Assembly (NCBI RefSeq): GCF_036039175.1
Contig: NZ_JAYXKP010000003.1
Coordinates: 124,001-188,000, forward strand
Reading direction: 5' to 3'
Length of the DNA: 64,000 bases
DNA from: Marinilactibacillus sp036039175
GTDB taxonomy: Bacteria; Bacillota; Bacilli; Lactobacillales; Carnobacteriaceae_A
The notes under the pieces were generated by a model. It searched no databases. It had not been told where the DNA came from and saw only the letters and a program-made list of their open reading frames with translations. Positions 25,256 through 34,501 of this stretch are shown here, one piece after another. A program made the translations under genes and the position numbers. Positions within the stretch are counted from its first letter, which is position 1. Every line of letters begins with the position of its first letter.

Positions 25256-25813
25256 ATGCTTTATATTGAATTATTTATTAGCTTCTTTCAGATCGGCCTT
25301 TTCAGTTTTGGTGGCGGTTATGCCGCTTTACCTTTGATTGAACAGCAGATCATTGACAATAGAGGTTGGATGACCACTCAAGAGTTTATAGATGTATTGA
25401 CGATATCCGAAATGACTCCTGGATCTATTGCCATTAACGCAGCTACCTTCGTAGGAAACCAAGTTGGCGGTATATTCGGAGGACTTGTCGCTACAATTGG
25501 TGTAACAGCACCCTCTATTATTATCGTACTCACTTTAGCCTACATCTACTTCAAATTTCGCAATATCAAGATGGTGCAAGGTGTCATCATGGGGTTACGC
25601 CCAGCAGTTGTTGCTCTGATTGCTTCCGCAGGTCTTACTATTTTACTGACGGCATTCTTTGGAGAAACAAGTGGGATCGATTTTGCAAATCTCAACTGGA
25701 TCTCTGTAGCCTTATTCTCATTAGGACTATTTTTAATTACTAAGTACAAACTAAGTCCTATTCAAATCATGCTAACTACTGGTGTTTTGGGTGTAATTAT
25801 ATATAGCTTTTAA
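25256..25813 (+). CDS. CHR-family oxyanion transporter, second subunit
   Basis: 185 residues, a diverged sister of the preceding gene: FSFGGGYAALPLIEQQII near residue 15 and SEMTPGSIAINAATFVGNQ near 55, then hydrophobic helices. The stop TAG of the first subunit is immediately followed by this ATG, and AAAGGAG lies 8 bases upstream inside the first gene. The pair is therefore a genuine two-gene heteromeric CHR transporter and not a broken long gene. A strong terminator follows. Confidence 0.88.
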   Translation: MLYIELFISFFQIGLFSFGGGYAALPLIEQQIIDNRGWMTTQEFIDVLTISEMTPGSIAINAATFVGNQVGGIFGGLVATIGVTAPSIIIVLTLAYIYFKFRNIKMVQGVIMGLRPAVVALIASAGLTILLTAFFGETSGIDFANLNWISVALFSLGLFLITKYKLSPIQIMLTTGVLGVIIYSF

Positions 25814-25841
25814 CTTTTAACCTGATTTCAATAAGCAAAGC

Positions 25842-25885
25842 AAAAGCGGCACACAGAAGGAAACTCTTCTGCGTACCGCTTTTTC
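25842..25885. terminator. bidirectional terminator, CHR operon and uvrC
   Basis: AAAAGCGG and CAGAAG pair with CTTCTG and CCGCTTTT around a small loop; T runs on both sides. Confidence 0.8.
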
Positions 25886-25948
25886 AATACACGTTTATCT
25901 ATAGCTATCTATCGAAACTTAATCGATTATTTTGAGAATTTAAAAATA

Positions 25949-27733
25949 TCAGCCTTGGTAATTCGCTAGGGTTTCTTTGATTCGTTCTGCAACTGTTTCT
26001 GATATGCCTAGTTTGGTGATTTCTACAAGGTCTGCTTCTTTTAATCTTTTCATCGATTTAAAATGTCTTAATATCTTGGTCCGAGTTTTTGGTCCAACGC
26101 CCTCTACATCATCTAGTCTTGATGTGAAGCTATTTTTACTACGAACATTTCGGTGGAAAGTGATCGCAAATCTATGCACTTCTTCTTGGATTCTCTGGAC
26201 GAGATGGAAAGCCTGGCTCCGAGGATTCAACACGACGGTTTCCAATACTTCCCCAAATATCAAACTGGCCGTACGGTGTTTGTTATCTTTAACCATACCC
26301 GCTACAGGAATATCCAAACCGAGCTCGTTTACGAGTACGTCCACAGCAGCATTCACTTGGACTTTCCCACCATCCATTAGAATCAGATCTGGCAAAGGTT
26401 TATCTTCCTTCAGTAGGCGGCTGTATCTTCTTCTAATAACTTCCTGTGTGGTCGCAGCCTCATTACTACCCACAACCGTTTTAATTTTATATTTACGGTA
26501 GTTATTTTTATCCGGTTTACCATCTTTAAAAGAAACCATGGCTGATACGGGATTTGACCCTTGAATGTTGGAATGGTCAAAAGACTCAATTCTTTCAATG
26601 TAAGGTAGTCCCATTGCTTCGGATAATTCTTGAATAGCTCCGGTTGTTTTGGCCTGATTCATCTCAATCAGTCTAAATTTATCCTTTAATGCCATCTCAC
26701 TATTTTTTCCCGTAAGATCTAGTAGTTCTTTTTTACGTCCTTGTTTTGGATTCAACACTTTAGCCTCAATAGCTTGAGATAGCATATCAGTATCTACCGC
26801 CTCAGGAACGTAAATCTCACTTGGCATAATATTATTCCCATTATTGTAATACTGTAAGATAAAGCTCATCAGTTCTTCTTCAGGTGGGCCGTAACAAGGA
26901 AACATTGTAGCGTCTCTTTTGATCAATGTCGCTTGTCTAACAAAAAATACTTGAATAGAAATCCAGCCTTTATCCATGTAATAATTGAAAAAGTCACGTG
27001 GCATAAAGTTATTTGAAATAATGGACTGTTTTTCTACAGTCTTTTCGATATACGCAATCTGGTCTCTAAATTCTGCAGCACGCTCATAATTCATTTCTTC
27101 AGCCGCTTCATCCATTTTCTGCTTTAAATCTCTTTTAATATCATGCACATTTCCATTTAAGAATGAACGAATCTTGCGAATTTGCTGATCATACTCTTCT
27201 TTAGGAACCTCGTGATCACAAGGCCCAATACATTGGCCAATGTGATAATAGAGACAAGCTCTTTTCTGGTGTCCGTTACATTTTCTCAGAGGATAAATTT
27301 TCATAATCAGCTGCTGCGTCTCAGAAGCAGCATAGACATCTGGATATGGTCCAAAGTAATGGGCTCCATCTTTTAGAACATCTGAAGTGATGATGAGTTT
27401 GGGATCTTTTTCATTTGTAATCTTAAGATAAGGATAGCTCGTTCCTCTTTTTAACCGAATATTGTACTTAGGCTGATGTTTTTGAATCAGTGTAACTTCC
27501 AGAAGCAGTGCTTCTTTATCTGACCCAGTGATGATTGTCTCGAAATCTTCGATATCTTGAACGAGACGTTCTGTTTTACCTTCATGAGTGCCTCTAAAGT
27601 AGGAACGGACGCGGTTCTTCAAGTTTTTCGCTTTACCGATATATATAATCTTTTCATTTTTGTCTTTCATAATATAACAACCAGGTAGGTCTGGGAGCAG
27701 ACTCAATTTGTTGTCAATCAGTTCCTTGGACAA
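25949..27733 (-). CDS. uvrC: excinuclease ABC subunit C
   Basis: 594 residues, normal length. The N-terminal GIY-YIG nuclease domain starts LPDLPGCYIMKDKNEKIIYIGKAKNLKNRV. A UVR motif lies near residue 205 (MDEAAEEMNYERAAEFRDQI). The RNase H-like second nuclease begins near 385 (ESFDHSNIQGSNPVSAMVSF), and a tandem HhH domain ends the protein (GVGPKTRTKILRHF). It makes both incisions in nucleotide excision repair with UvrAB. The start is TTG with AAGGAGGTG upstream. Confidence 0.96.
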   Translation of the reverse strand: MSKELIDNKLSLLPDLPGCYIMKDKNEKIIYIGKAKNLKNRVRSYFRGTHEGKTERLVQDIEDFETIITGSDKEALLLEVTLIQKHQPKYNIRLKRGTSYPYLKITNEKDPKLIITSDVLKDGAHYFGPYPDVYAASETQQLIMKIYPLRKCNGHQKRACLYYHIGQCIGPCDHEVPKEEYDQQIRKIRSFLNGNVHDIKRDLKQKMDEAAEEMNYERAAEFRDQIAYIEKTVEKQSIISNNFMPRDFFNYYMDKGWISIQVFFVRQATLIKRDATMFPCYGPPEEELMSFILQYYNNGNNIMPSEIYVPEAVDTDMLSQAIEAKVLNPKQGRKKELLDLTGKNSEMALKDKFRLIEMNQAKTTGAIQELSEAMGLPYIERIESFDHSNIQGSNPVSAMVSFKDGKPDKNNYRKYKIKTVVGSNEAATTQEVIRRRYSRLLKEDKPLPDLILMDGGKVQVNAAVDVLVNELGLDIPVAGMVKDNKHRTASLIFGEVLETVVLNPRSQAFHLVQRIQEEVHRFAITFHRNVRSKNSFTSRLDDVEGVGPKTRTKILRHFKSMKRLKEADLVEITKLGISETVAERIKETLANYQG

Positions 27734-27762
27734 AGAAACACCTCCTTTTGCGAAAACACTGA

Positions 27763-28014
27763 CTACTTTTCGTCAAACAGATAGAGTTCGTAAAAATGAT
27801 TGTAGTCAGATTTCCCAAGTTCAATACCTTTGTAACTAAATACTTCACCAAATTTGTGTTCGCCCTCTTTAATCTGACGGTCTATTTCGTCTCCAATTGC
27901 TAAATACAATTTTTCTTGAGCATCATCTGATAGTACGCCATGCTTTTTCTCCCAAGCGGCTAAAAATAATTCTTCATCTTTTCCTTTGTAAAACTCGATT
28001 TCGTTGGATGGCAT
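27763..28014 (-). CDS. hypothetical protein, about 83 residues
   Basis: A small acidic cytosolic protein (MPSNEIEFYKGKDEELFLAA start, YNHFYELYLFDEK end). I place the start at the ATG at 28014 with AGAGGA 6 bases upstream; the longer frame from 28044 lacks a good site. It lies 29 bases upstream of uvrC on the same strand and is probably co-transcribed with it. I do not recognise a family with confidence. Confidence 0.6.
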   Translation of the reverse strand: MPSNEIEFYKGKDEELFLAAWEKKHGVLSDDAQEKLYLAIGDEIDRQIKEGEHKFGEVFSYKGIELGKSDYNHFYELYLFDEK

Positions 28015-28187
28015 ATTGTTTCCTCTTTTCAGGTTGAGTTTCATCTAATTTTTGAAGTCAATACTGTTATTTTAGCAGAAATGGGAACGTTTGTCAGGTA
28101 TATGAAACAGGATCAGATGCGTCTCTATTTCTTCTGTCACGAGTTTGTCAATTCATCCTAAGCGCTACATTCTAAAAATTTAGCGAT

Positions 28188-28223
28188 CAAAAAAGCAGCT
28201 ACTATGATAGCAGCTGCTTTTTC
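28188..28223 (-). terminator. terminator of the 3D-domain gene
   Basis: AAAGCAGCTGCTATCAT with partner TAGTAGCTGCTTTT; T run on the minus strand. Confidence 0.85.
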
Positions 28224-28239
28224 TAATTATAATGCTGAA

Positions 28240-29412
28240 TTAGTTCAAGATCTTAACTGTAATAGTTTTTCTTCCCCATGCGAATGCTTCTGAAACGGTT
28301 GAGAAGTGGATATCAATTTTGTTACCTTTAATTGCGCCACCTGTATCTCCAGCAATATAAATACCTTTTCCAGGAATTTCTACTGTCGAACCTAGTGGAA
28401 TAACTGATGGATCTACTGCTATGACTCTCGGGTTCACTCTCAAGTCAATTCCAGTAGCTGTATGTGTACTCAAGTTGGCTTGTTGTGTAGAATATCCTGT
28501 CGCACTAACTTGAATAGTACGTCCATTTGAGCTTGCGTTTTCAGCTTTTTTAGTTTCAGCTGGTTTTTCTGTTTTCGCTTCTTCTTTTACTTCTGGTTTA
28601 ACTTCTGGTTTAACTTCAGCAGCTTCTACAGTTTCTTCTTGTGTAGTTTCTGGTTCGCTTGAAGAAGTAGAAACAAGCGCTTCTTCCTCAGCTTCCGCTT
28701 CTTTCGCTGCAAGTTCTTCAGCTGCTTTCATTGCTTCTTCTCGAGCAGCTTGACGTGCTTCTTCGATTTTAGCAAGTTCATCAGCTTCTTTATCGTCTAA
28801 TTGAGTTAATTGCGACTGATTATCTTTAACCATTGTCTCTAAAGAAGATAATTTTTCATCGTAAGAAGATTTCTGTTCTGATACTAGTGCTAAATCTTCA
28901 TTCAATGATTCTTTTTCTGTCACCAGTTGCGCTTGCATTTCTGCTAACGTGTCGGCTTCTAATTGTGCTTCTTCAATTTGCTGGTTACCAGCATCTGTTA
29001 ATTGCATAACAACTAACGTGCGGTTAAACAAATCTGTTAAGCTTTCTGCTTCTAGTATTGCTTTAACAACGTTATTAGTAGATTCACTTTTTTGAAGAGA
29101 TTGTAGTCTTGCACCTGCTTGTTCTAATCTTGCTTCTACAAGCTTCTCTTGTTCGTCGATTTCGACTTCTTTGTTCTGAATCGTTCCTTCTTTTTCAGAA
29201 ATGTCTTCATTCAGTTTTTCGATTTCTTCGCTTAATGTACTTGTTTCTTCTAACGCTTTGGCAATATCTCGTTGTATTGTACTGATATCACTTTTTTTCT
29301 GTTCTTGCTGCTGACGGATGTCATCTAATGAATCAGCTGATACAACTTGAGTCGTTAATAATTGCGTGAACCCTATTGCTAATACAGCAAATCCTGTTAT
29401 CCATTTTTTCAT
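28240..29412 (-). CDS. secreted coiled-coil protein with C-terminal 3D domain
   Basis: About 390 residues. A signal peptide (MKKWITGFAVLAIGF, cleavage after VVSA) is followed by a long coiled coil over residues 30-230. A Glu/Ala/Lys/Pro-rich linker comes next, and the C-terminal 3D domain carries AVDPSVIPLGSTVEIPG, GIYIAGDTGGAIKG and KIDIHF, the three-Asp pattern of YocH/MltA-related cell-wall enzymes. The N-terminal part resembles the coiled-coil regulators of peptidoglycan hydrolases (PcsB/CwlO type). It probably cleaves peptidoglycan outside the membrane. The start is uncertain: the ribosome site AGGAAAGG is 15 bases from this ATG and touches a TTG at 29427. Confidence 0.85.
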   Translation of the reverse strand: MKKWITGFAVLAIGFTQLLTTQVVSADSLDDIRQQQEQKKSDISTIQRDIAKALEETSTLSEEIEKLNEDISEKEGTIQNKEVEIDEQEKLVEARLEQAGARLQSLQKSESTNNVVKAILEAESLTDLFNRTLVVMQLTDAGNQQIEEAQLEADTLAEMQAQLVTEKESLNEDLALVSEQKSSYDEKLSSLETMVKDNQSQLTQLDDKEADELAKIEEARQAAREEAMKAAEELAAKEAEAEEEALVSTSSSEPETTQEETVEAAEVKPEVKPEVKEEAKTEKPAETKKAENASSNGRTIQVSATGYSTQQANLSTHTATGIDLRVNPRVIAVDPSVIPLGSTVEIPGKGIYIAGDTGGAIKGNKIDIHFSTVSEAFAWGRKTITVKILN

Positions 29413-29464
29413 GGCGTGTAAGAACAACCTTTCCTAATTAAATTTGTTATGAATAATTATTTCC

Positions 29465-29494
29465 GTATAATTGCACTTTGCTTTGCAATTATAC
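29465..29494. repeat. perfect 11-bp inverted repeat containing two TATAAT boxes
   Basis: GTATAATTGCA, 8 bases, TGCAATTATAC. Each arm contains TATAAT in opposite orientation. It lies about 55 bases upstream of the 3D-domain gene start. Confidence 0.6.
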
Positions 29495-29626
29495 ATAGAA
29501 TACTTCTCCTGAACATTTCGATTGTCTTACAATTTATTACAAACCTTTCTTATTTCTAATTCAGAACAAGTGATCTCACGCGATTTCTGTAACCTAAGAG
29601 TAGATAGTAGCGCTTTCCGCCTTTAA

Positions 29627-29643
29627 TGTAATGTTTTTGTAAT
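29627..29643 (+). promoter_or_regulatory. WalR-like box
   Basis: TGTAAT-GTTTT-TGTAAT exactly fits the known WalR direct repeat TGTWAH-N5-TGTWAH. It sits between a cell-wall hydrolase-like gene (a typical WalR target) and ppx. Its direction points to ppx, so the regulated gene is uncertain. Confidence 0.4.
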
Positions 29644-29730
29644 ATATCGTGTTTTTTTCGACAAACACCTCTTTTTTTCTGTATGATAATAGAGAAAGTA
29701 AGATTATATAGTATAAGGGAGACCGCTTAC

Positions 29731-31290
29731 ATGGCAAATCAAAGAATCGGACTAATTGATGTCGGATCGAATACAATCAGATTAGTCATTTTTGAAATCG
29801 ATCAGAATCAAACAATCACTGAATTACAAAATATTAAAACACCTGCTAGGCTTGTTCAGTATCTGGAAAAAGACGGATCGATGAGCAAAAGAGGAATCTC
29901 TGTACTGGTTACAGCTCTTGAAAGTTTCACTGAGATTGCTGAGAGATATCATATAGAAACAATGATTCCAGTAGCAACCGCGGCTATTAGACAGTCAAAA
30001 AACGCTAAAGCAATATTAAAGACTGTAAAAGAAAAAACTGGAATTAAGTTGCGGATTTTAACAGAGGAAGAAGAAGCATTTTATGGAAATTACGCTGTTA
30101 GGCATACCATGGATCTTAAAAACGGTGTAACCATAGATATCGGTGGGGGTAGTACCGAGCTGACCTTATTTAAAGATAAACAGGTCGTCGATTCTCATAG
30201 TTTTCCGTTCGGTGTCGTCAGCTTGAAAAGACAGTTTTTTGATGGTAAAGATCATAACGATAAAAAAGCCATTGAGAAAGCGCGGAAATGGGTTAAAGAA
30301 CAGTTCACTTCTTTGAAGTGGTTACCAGATGTCAAAGTAGCTTTGATTGGAATTGGAGGATCTGCACGAAATCTTGCAGATATTCACCAGCGTCAACACG
30401 ATTATCCTATCGCGGGCATCCATGGTTATATGATGACCGGAGACGAATTAGAGGAAACCTTTGATCTGATTGCAGATACCTCTTTTCAACAATTATCTAA
30501 ACTAGATGGCTTAAGCGAAGATCGTAAAGATATTATCATACCTGCTGGTCTAGTCTTTCTTGAATTATTTGATTTCATGGATTCGACGGACTTCGCAATT
30601 AGTAGTCGTGGTTTACGAGAAGGCTTGGTAATCGATTATATTAATCGTACAGATAACCAGCCTTACGAGCTATATGACATCAAGCGTCAAACGGTTGAAC
30701 GTATGAGCAAACGATATAATATTCGTACAATTGGGGCTTACCAGCGCATTTTACTTTCCGATCGTCTGTTGAATTTGCTAAAAGATAAAGAAATTGTTGA
30801 TATAGATGAAGAACATCTCATCCTTGTTCATTACGCAGCTTCTCTTTACAACTTAGGAAGTTATATCGAAGACGATTCCAAGTCGCAACATACGTTTTAT
30901 ATTATCTCTAATAGTAATCTTCACGGATTCAATCACTATGATCGCGTTCGTTTGGCTTTGCTAGCAAGCTATAAAAACCGTTCTTTATTCAATCAATATA
31001 TCCATAATGTAGAAGGATGGTTCAGTGACGAGGAAGCAGATTTACTGCTTAGTCTTGGAAGTGTGATTAAATTTGCAGAAGCTCTGAACGATTCTCATGT
31101 CAATATGGTCAAGGATATTCAGTTATCTAAAAATAAAAACAAAGACTCAGAAGATAAATATGAATTGACCGTAACCTACAATGGTGAAGTCATCGCAGAG
31201 AAGTACCGTGCCAACAAGCACAAAAATCATTTTGAACGTGTTCTGGGTGACACTGTTCATATTACATTTAAGAGTGAAACAGGAAAATAA
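29731..31290 (+). CDS. ppx: exopolyphosphatase, Ppx/GppA family
   Basis: About 519 residues. IGLIDVGSNTIRLVIFEI at the N terminus and VTIDIGGGSTELTLF near residue 130 are the two phosphate loops of the actin-like Ppx/GppA fold. The C-terminal half is an HD-like helical domain. It releases phosphate from polyphosphate or from pppGpp. The ATG at 29731 has AAGGGAG upstream; upstream codons in frame are not coding. It lies 33 bases before ppk, giving an operon that makes and breaks polyphosphate. Confidence 0.92.
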   Translation: MANQRIGLIDVGSNTIRLVIFEIDQNQTITELQNIKTPARLVQYLEKDGSMSKRGISVLVTALESFTEIAERYHIETMIPVATAAIRQSKNAKAILKTVKEKTGIKLRILTEEEEAFYGNYAVRHTMDLKNGVTIDIGGGSTELTLFKDKQVVDSHSFPFGVVSLKRQFFDGKDHNDKKAIEKARKWVKEQFTSLKWLPDVKVALIGIGGSARNLADIHQRQHDYPIAGIHGYMMTGDELEETFDLIADTSFQQLSKLDGLSEDRKDIIIPAGLVFLELFDFMDSTDFAISSRGLREGLVIDYINRTDNQPYELYDIKRQTVERMSKRYNIRTIGAYQRILLSDRLLNLLKDKEIVDIDEEHLILVHYAASLYNLGSYIEDDSKSQHTFYIISNSNLHGFNHYDRVRLALLASYKNRSLFNQYIHNVEGWFSDEEADLLLSLGSVIKFAEALNDSHVNMVKDIQLSKNKNKDSEDKYELTVTYNGEVIAEKYRANKHKNHFERVLGDTVHITFKSETGK

Positions 31291-31323
31291 TGATCATTAA
31301 TCAAGTTATTCGGAGGGAATCTC

Positions 31324-33384
31324 ATGCAGCACTCGTCAATTGATTTACAAAATCCGACTTACTATCAAAATAGAGAATTATCTTGGTTAGATTTTAATGC
31401 TCGTGTTCTTGCAGAAGCAGTCGATCCTACCAACCCCCTACTAGAAAAGCTTAAATTTATTTCTATTAGTAGCTCTAATCTGGACGAATTCTTCAAAGTA
31501 CGTGTGGCCGGCCTTCAAGACCAGTTAAAGCTAGGTTTTCTTGAACCAGACTCAAAAAAACAATGGGGTCCTGAAAAACAATTAATAGAAATTGCAAAGA
31601 AAAACAGAACGTTGGTGGCTGATCAATACAAATTATTTGATCAGCTAAAAGTTGAGCTAGAGGACAACAAGGTCGACTTCAAGTTGCCAACTGAGCTGAC
31701 TCCACCACAACTGGAAGAAGCTGCAGAGATTTTCCGAAATCATATCAAGCCGGCTATCACACCTTTTGGAGTGGACGCTTATCGCCCTTTTCCTCATTTA
31801 AATGACGGAGTTGTCCATCTTTTTGTGCGACTAAAAACAAAAGAAGGTCCTTTTATCGCCATTTTACCGGTTCCACCTCTGATCGAAAGATACCACGTTC
31901 TAGAATGCGAAGACCGTCAAGTTGTACTTTTCACTGAAGACATTCTGTTCTATTTTCTTGATGAGCTATTTATAGGATACGATCTCGATTATTCTTTCAC
32001 TTTCCGAATTACTCGTAATGCTGATCTGGAAATTCAGGAAAGCGGCGCGGAAGATTTACTATCTGTTATTGAAGACTATCTTGAAAAACGTAAAGCTGGA
32101 ATGGTCGTAAGACTAGAAATTGATGCCCGTTCAATTACGGCTACATTTAAAGAAGATGTGGCTTATTTGATGGATGAACTAGATATATTGGAACGCGATG
32201 TTTACAACGTTGAAGGTCCCTTAGATCTGACTGTGTTGTCTTCCATCGCTTCAAATCTACAGAATGTATTGCCTAATGAAGTTTTTCCGCGCTTCACACC
32301 TGATTATCCAAGCATCTTAAAAAACAACAATATTGTTAAGACAGCTGAAAAACAAGACTTCTTTCTTCATCATCCATTCGATTCTTTTAAACCGGTTATT
32401 GACCTGGTTCGAAACGCTGTTGAAGATCCTAATACAATTGCCATCAAGCAGACTTTGTATCGAGTCAGTAGTGCTTCTCCTTTTATTGAAGCACTGAAAA
32501 GAGCCGCTAAGCGAGACATCCAAGTAACGGTTCTGGTTGAACTAAAAGCACGCTTTGATGAGGCCAATAATGTACACTGGGCCAAAGAATTGGAAGAAGC
32601 CGGTGCTCATATTATTTATGGAATGAAAAATCTTAAAACCCATAGTAAGGCTACACTTATTGTCAAAAAAGATCACAATGGCTTCAAGCGTTACGCTCAT
32701 CTAGGAACAGGAAATTACAACGAACAGACAGCTAAATTCTATACAGATATGGGTATCATCACGACCAACCCGATATTAACTCAAGATGTAGCAGATTTCT
32801 TTAACTACCTGAGCGGTTACTCCGATCAAGCCGATTATCAGTATCTACACGTCTCTCCTTTTGAAATGAGAGACACCTTTATTGATAGGATTGATAATGA
32901 AATTGACTTGCACAAACACTATGGTAATGGTCATATCGTCGCTAAAATGAACTCACTGACCGATAAAAAGATGATCATGAAACTCTTTGAAGCAAGTCAA
33001 GCTGGCGTACAAGTAGATTTAATTATAAGAGGAATCTGTTGCCTGATCCCTGGCATTGAAGGTGTGAGTGAACATATCCGTGTCCATAGTATTGTCGGAC
33101 GTTTCCTTGAACACAGTCGCGTTTACTTTTTTAACAATAATGGCGACCATAAACTTTATCTTTCTTCTGCCGATATGATGACACGTAATATGACAAAAAG
33201 GATCGAACTCGCTTTTCCGATTCTCGATAAAAAATGGAAACAACACGTGATTAACATCATGAAACTGTACTTGTATGACAATACAAAAGCTTGGGTTCTT
33301 GGTCCAGATGCTACTTATATTAAAAGAACTCCTGAAGGTGAAAAAGCCATCAGTTCTCAAAATCGACTCATGCATTATTTTTAA
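31324..33384 (+). CDS. ppk: polyphosphate kinase 1
   Basis: 686 residues, full length. The N-terminal domain begins NRELSWLDFNARVLAEA. The autophosphorylated histidine is in LKTHSKATLIVKKD near residue 435, and the second catalytic block is GRFLEHSRVYFF near 595. It reversibly builds polyphosphate from ATP. Start ATG with GGAGGGA upstream. Partner of ppx. Confidence 0.96.
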   Translation: MQHSSIDLQNPTYYQNRELSWLDFNARVLAEAVDPTNPLLEKLKFISISSSNLDEFFKVRVAGLQDQLKLGFLEPDSKKQWGPEKQLIEIAKKNRTLVADQYKLFDQLKVELEDNKVDFKLPTELTPPQLEEAAEIFRNHIKPAITPFGVDAYRPFPHLNDGVVHLFVRLKTKEGPFIAILPVPPLIERYHVLECEDRQVVLFTEDILFYFLDELFIGYDLDYSFTFRITRNADLEIQESGAEDLLSVIEDYLEKRKAGMVVRLEIDARSITATFKEDVAYLMDELDILERDVYNVEGPLDLTVLSSIASNLQNVLPNEVFPRFTPDYPSILKNNNIVKTAEKQDFFLHHPFDSFKPVIDLVRNAVEDPNTIAIKQTLYRVSSASPFIEALKRAAKRDIQVTVLVELKARFDEANNVHWAKELEEAGAHIIYGMKNLKTHSKATLIVKKDHNGFKRYAHLGTGNYNEQTAKFYTDMGIITTNPILTQDVADFFNYLSGYSDQADYQYLHVSPFEMRDTFIDRIDNEIDLHKHYGNGHIVAKMNSLTDKKMIMKLFEASQAGVQVDLIIRGICCLIPGIEGVSEHIRVHSIVGRFLEHSRVYFFNNNGDHKLYLSSADMMTRNMTKRIELAFPILDKKWKQHVINIMKLYLYDNTKAWVLGPDATYIKRTPEGEKAISSQNRLMHYF

Positions 33385-33432
33385 GACCAGCATAAGCCTC
33401 TTGATTTTATACTACCTTTGGTAAAAATCTGC

Positions 33433-33438
33433 TATACT
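33433..33438 (+). promoter_or_regulatory. extended -10 promoter of the LacI-type gene
   Basis: TGCTATACT is an extended -10 element 24 bases before the TTG start. No good -35 box. Confidence 0.4.
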
Positions 33439-33462
33439 GGTAGTGCTGAAGGAGGAATCAGA

Positions 33463-34431
33463 TTGACGACTATTCAAGATATTGCCAAGCTTGCAGGCGT
33501 TTCTTCTGCAACGGTTTCTCGAGTGATGAACTCAAGTGGTTACGTAGGAAAAGAAACTAGAATCAAAGTGGAAAAAGCTGTAAAAGAGCTTAGATATACG
33601 CCAAATCGAAATGCTCAGTATTTAAGAAAAGGTGCTACTAAAAACCTTGGAATTATCAGTACGCAGTTCAATGATACCGCCATTGCTCGTATCAATCCGT
33701 TTATGGAACTTGCCCATGAGTCTGGGTATACTTCTACCTTGTTTATTACTAAAAGCGACCGCAAACGTGAACTGGAAGCTTTTGATATGCTAAAGTCTAA
33801 ACAGCTGGACGGTATCTTTTTGGTTTATCGTGCAAACGAATGGGATGTACTAGAAGAGTACGCGCATTACGGTCCAATCGTTACCTTGCATAATATAGAC
33901 TCTGCAACCATCCCTTCTGTCTTTATTGATCATTATGATGGATATATGAAAACTTTGGAGTACCTCTGGAATGAAGGGTACCGAAACATTTTAAATTTAT
34001 ACAGTACCGCATATGGCCTCAATACGAAGCGTAGAATTCAGGCTTATCAAGATTTCTGTCGTGCACACGACATCACGCCCCACCCTGTTGAACCGTTTTT
34101 GGATATTTTAAGAACGGAACAGGCTGAAAAAATTGTATCTTGGTACCATACGTCCTCCGACAAACCGGATGCGATCGTTGCCCATTCCGACACAATAGCA
34201 GCTGTTATGGTGTCTAGACTAAAATCTCTCGGTTACCGTATTCCTGAAGATGTTGCGATCATTGGATTTGATAATCTGGAAATCAGCGACTTTATGAACA
34301 TTACGACGATTGATTATGCCATTGATGAACAAGGCAAAAATGCCTGCAGATTATTACTGAACGGTCTAAAAAAAGAATCTGTGGATCTTTATCCGCTAGA
34401 ATTCAAGTTAATCAAACGTGAAACCACATAA
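33463..34431 (+). CDS. LacI/GalR-family transcriptional regulator
   Basis: About 322 residues. The HTH and hinge read TIQDIAKLAGVSSATVSRVMN, then YTPNRNAQYLRKG, and the periplasmic-binding-like effector domain begins at KNLGIISTQF. GFDNLEISDFM is the conserved late motif. The start is TTG at 33463 with GGAGG 7 bases upstream. Its target is not obvious: downstream is a convergent metal ABC operon and the pullulanase gene lies 4.8 kb away. It could act on an alpha-glucan regulon, but this is a guess. Confidence 0.88.
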   Translation: MTTIQDIAKLAGVSSATVSRVMNSSGYVGKETRIKVEKAVKELRYTPNRNAQYLRKGATKNLGIISTQFNDTAIARINPFMELAHESGYTSTLFITKSDRKRELEAFDMLKSKQLDGIFLVYRANEWDVLEEYAHYGPIVTLHNIDSATIPSVFIDHYDGYMKTLEYLWNEGYRNILNLYSTAYGLNTKRRIQAYQDFCRAHDITPHPVEPFLDILRTEQAEKIVSWYHTSSDKPDAIVAHSDTIAAVMVSRLKSLGYRIPEDVAIIGFDNLEISDFMNITTIDYAIDEQGKNACRLLLNGLKKESVDLYPLEFKLIKRETT

Positions 34432-34445
34432 AACCATATATACGT

Positions 34446-34490
34446 AAAAGAACGTTTCAAATTAGTCGACTAATTTGAAACGTTCTTTTT
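34446..34490. terminator. bidirectional terminator, LacI gene / metal ABC operon
   Basis: Perfect 20-bp stem (AAAGAACGTTTCAAATTAG and complement) with a TCGA loop and T runs on both sides. Confidence 0.9.
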
Positions 34491-34501
34491 ATGCATCATG
34501 A

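Larger units (their letters stand above)
29428..29730. other. divergent intergenic region, 3D-domain gene / ppx
   Basis: About 300 bases without a gene. It holds an 11-bp inverted repeat (29465-29494) with TATAAT on both strands and a sequence matching the WalR consensus (29627-29643). The ppx ribosome site AAGGGAG is at its right end. No small ORF with a ribosome site was seen. Confidence 0.5.

Noticed and set aside
24683..25813. A single long chrA gene broken by a stop codon into two.
   Set aside because: The second gene has its own AAAGGAG site and an ATG directly after the first stop, and paired short CHR proteins are a known arrangement.
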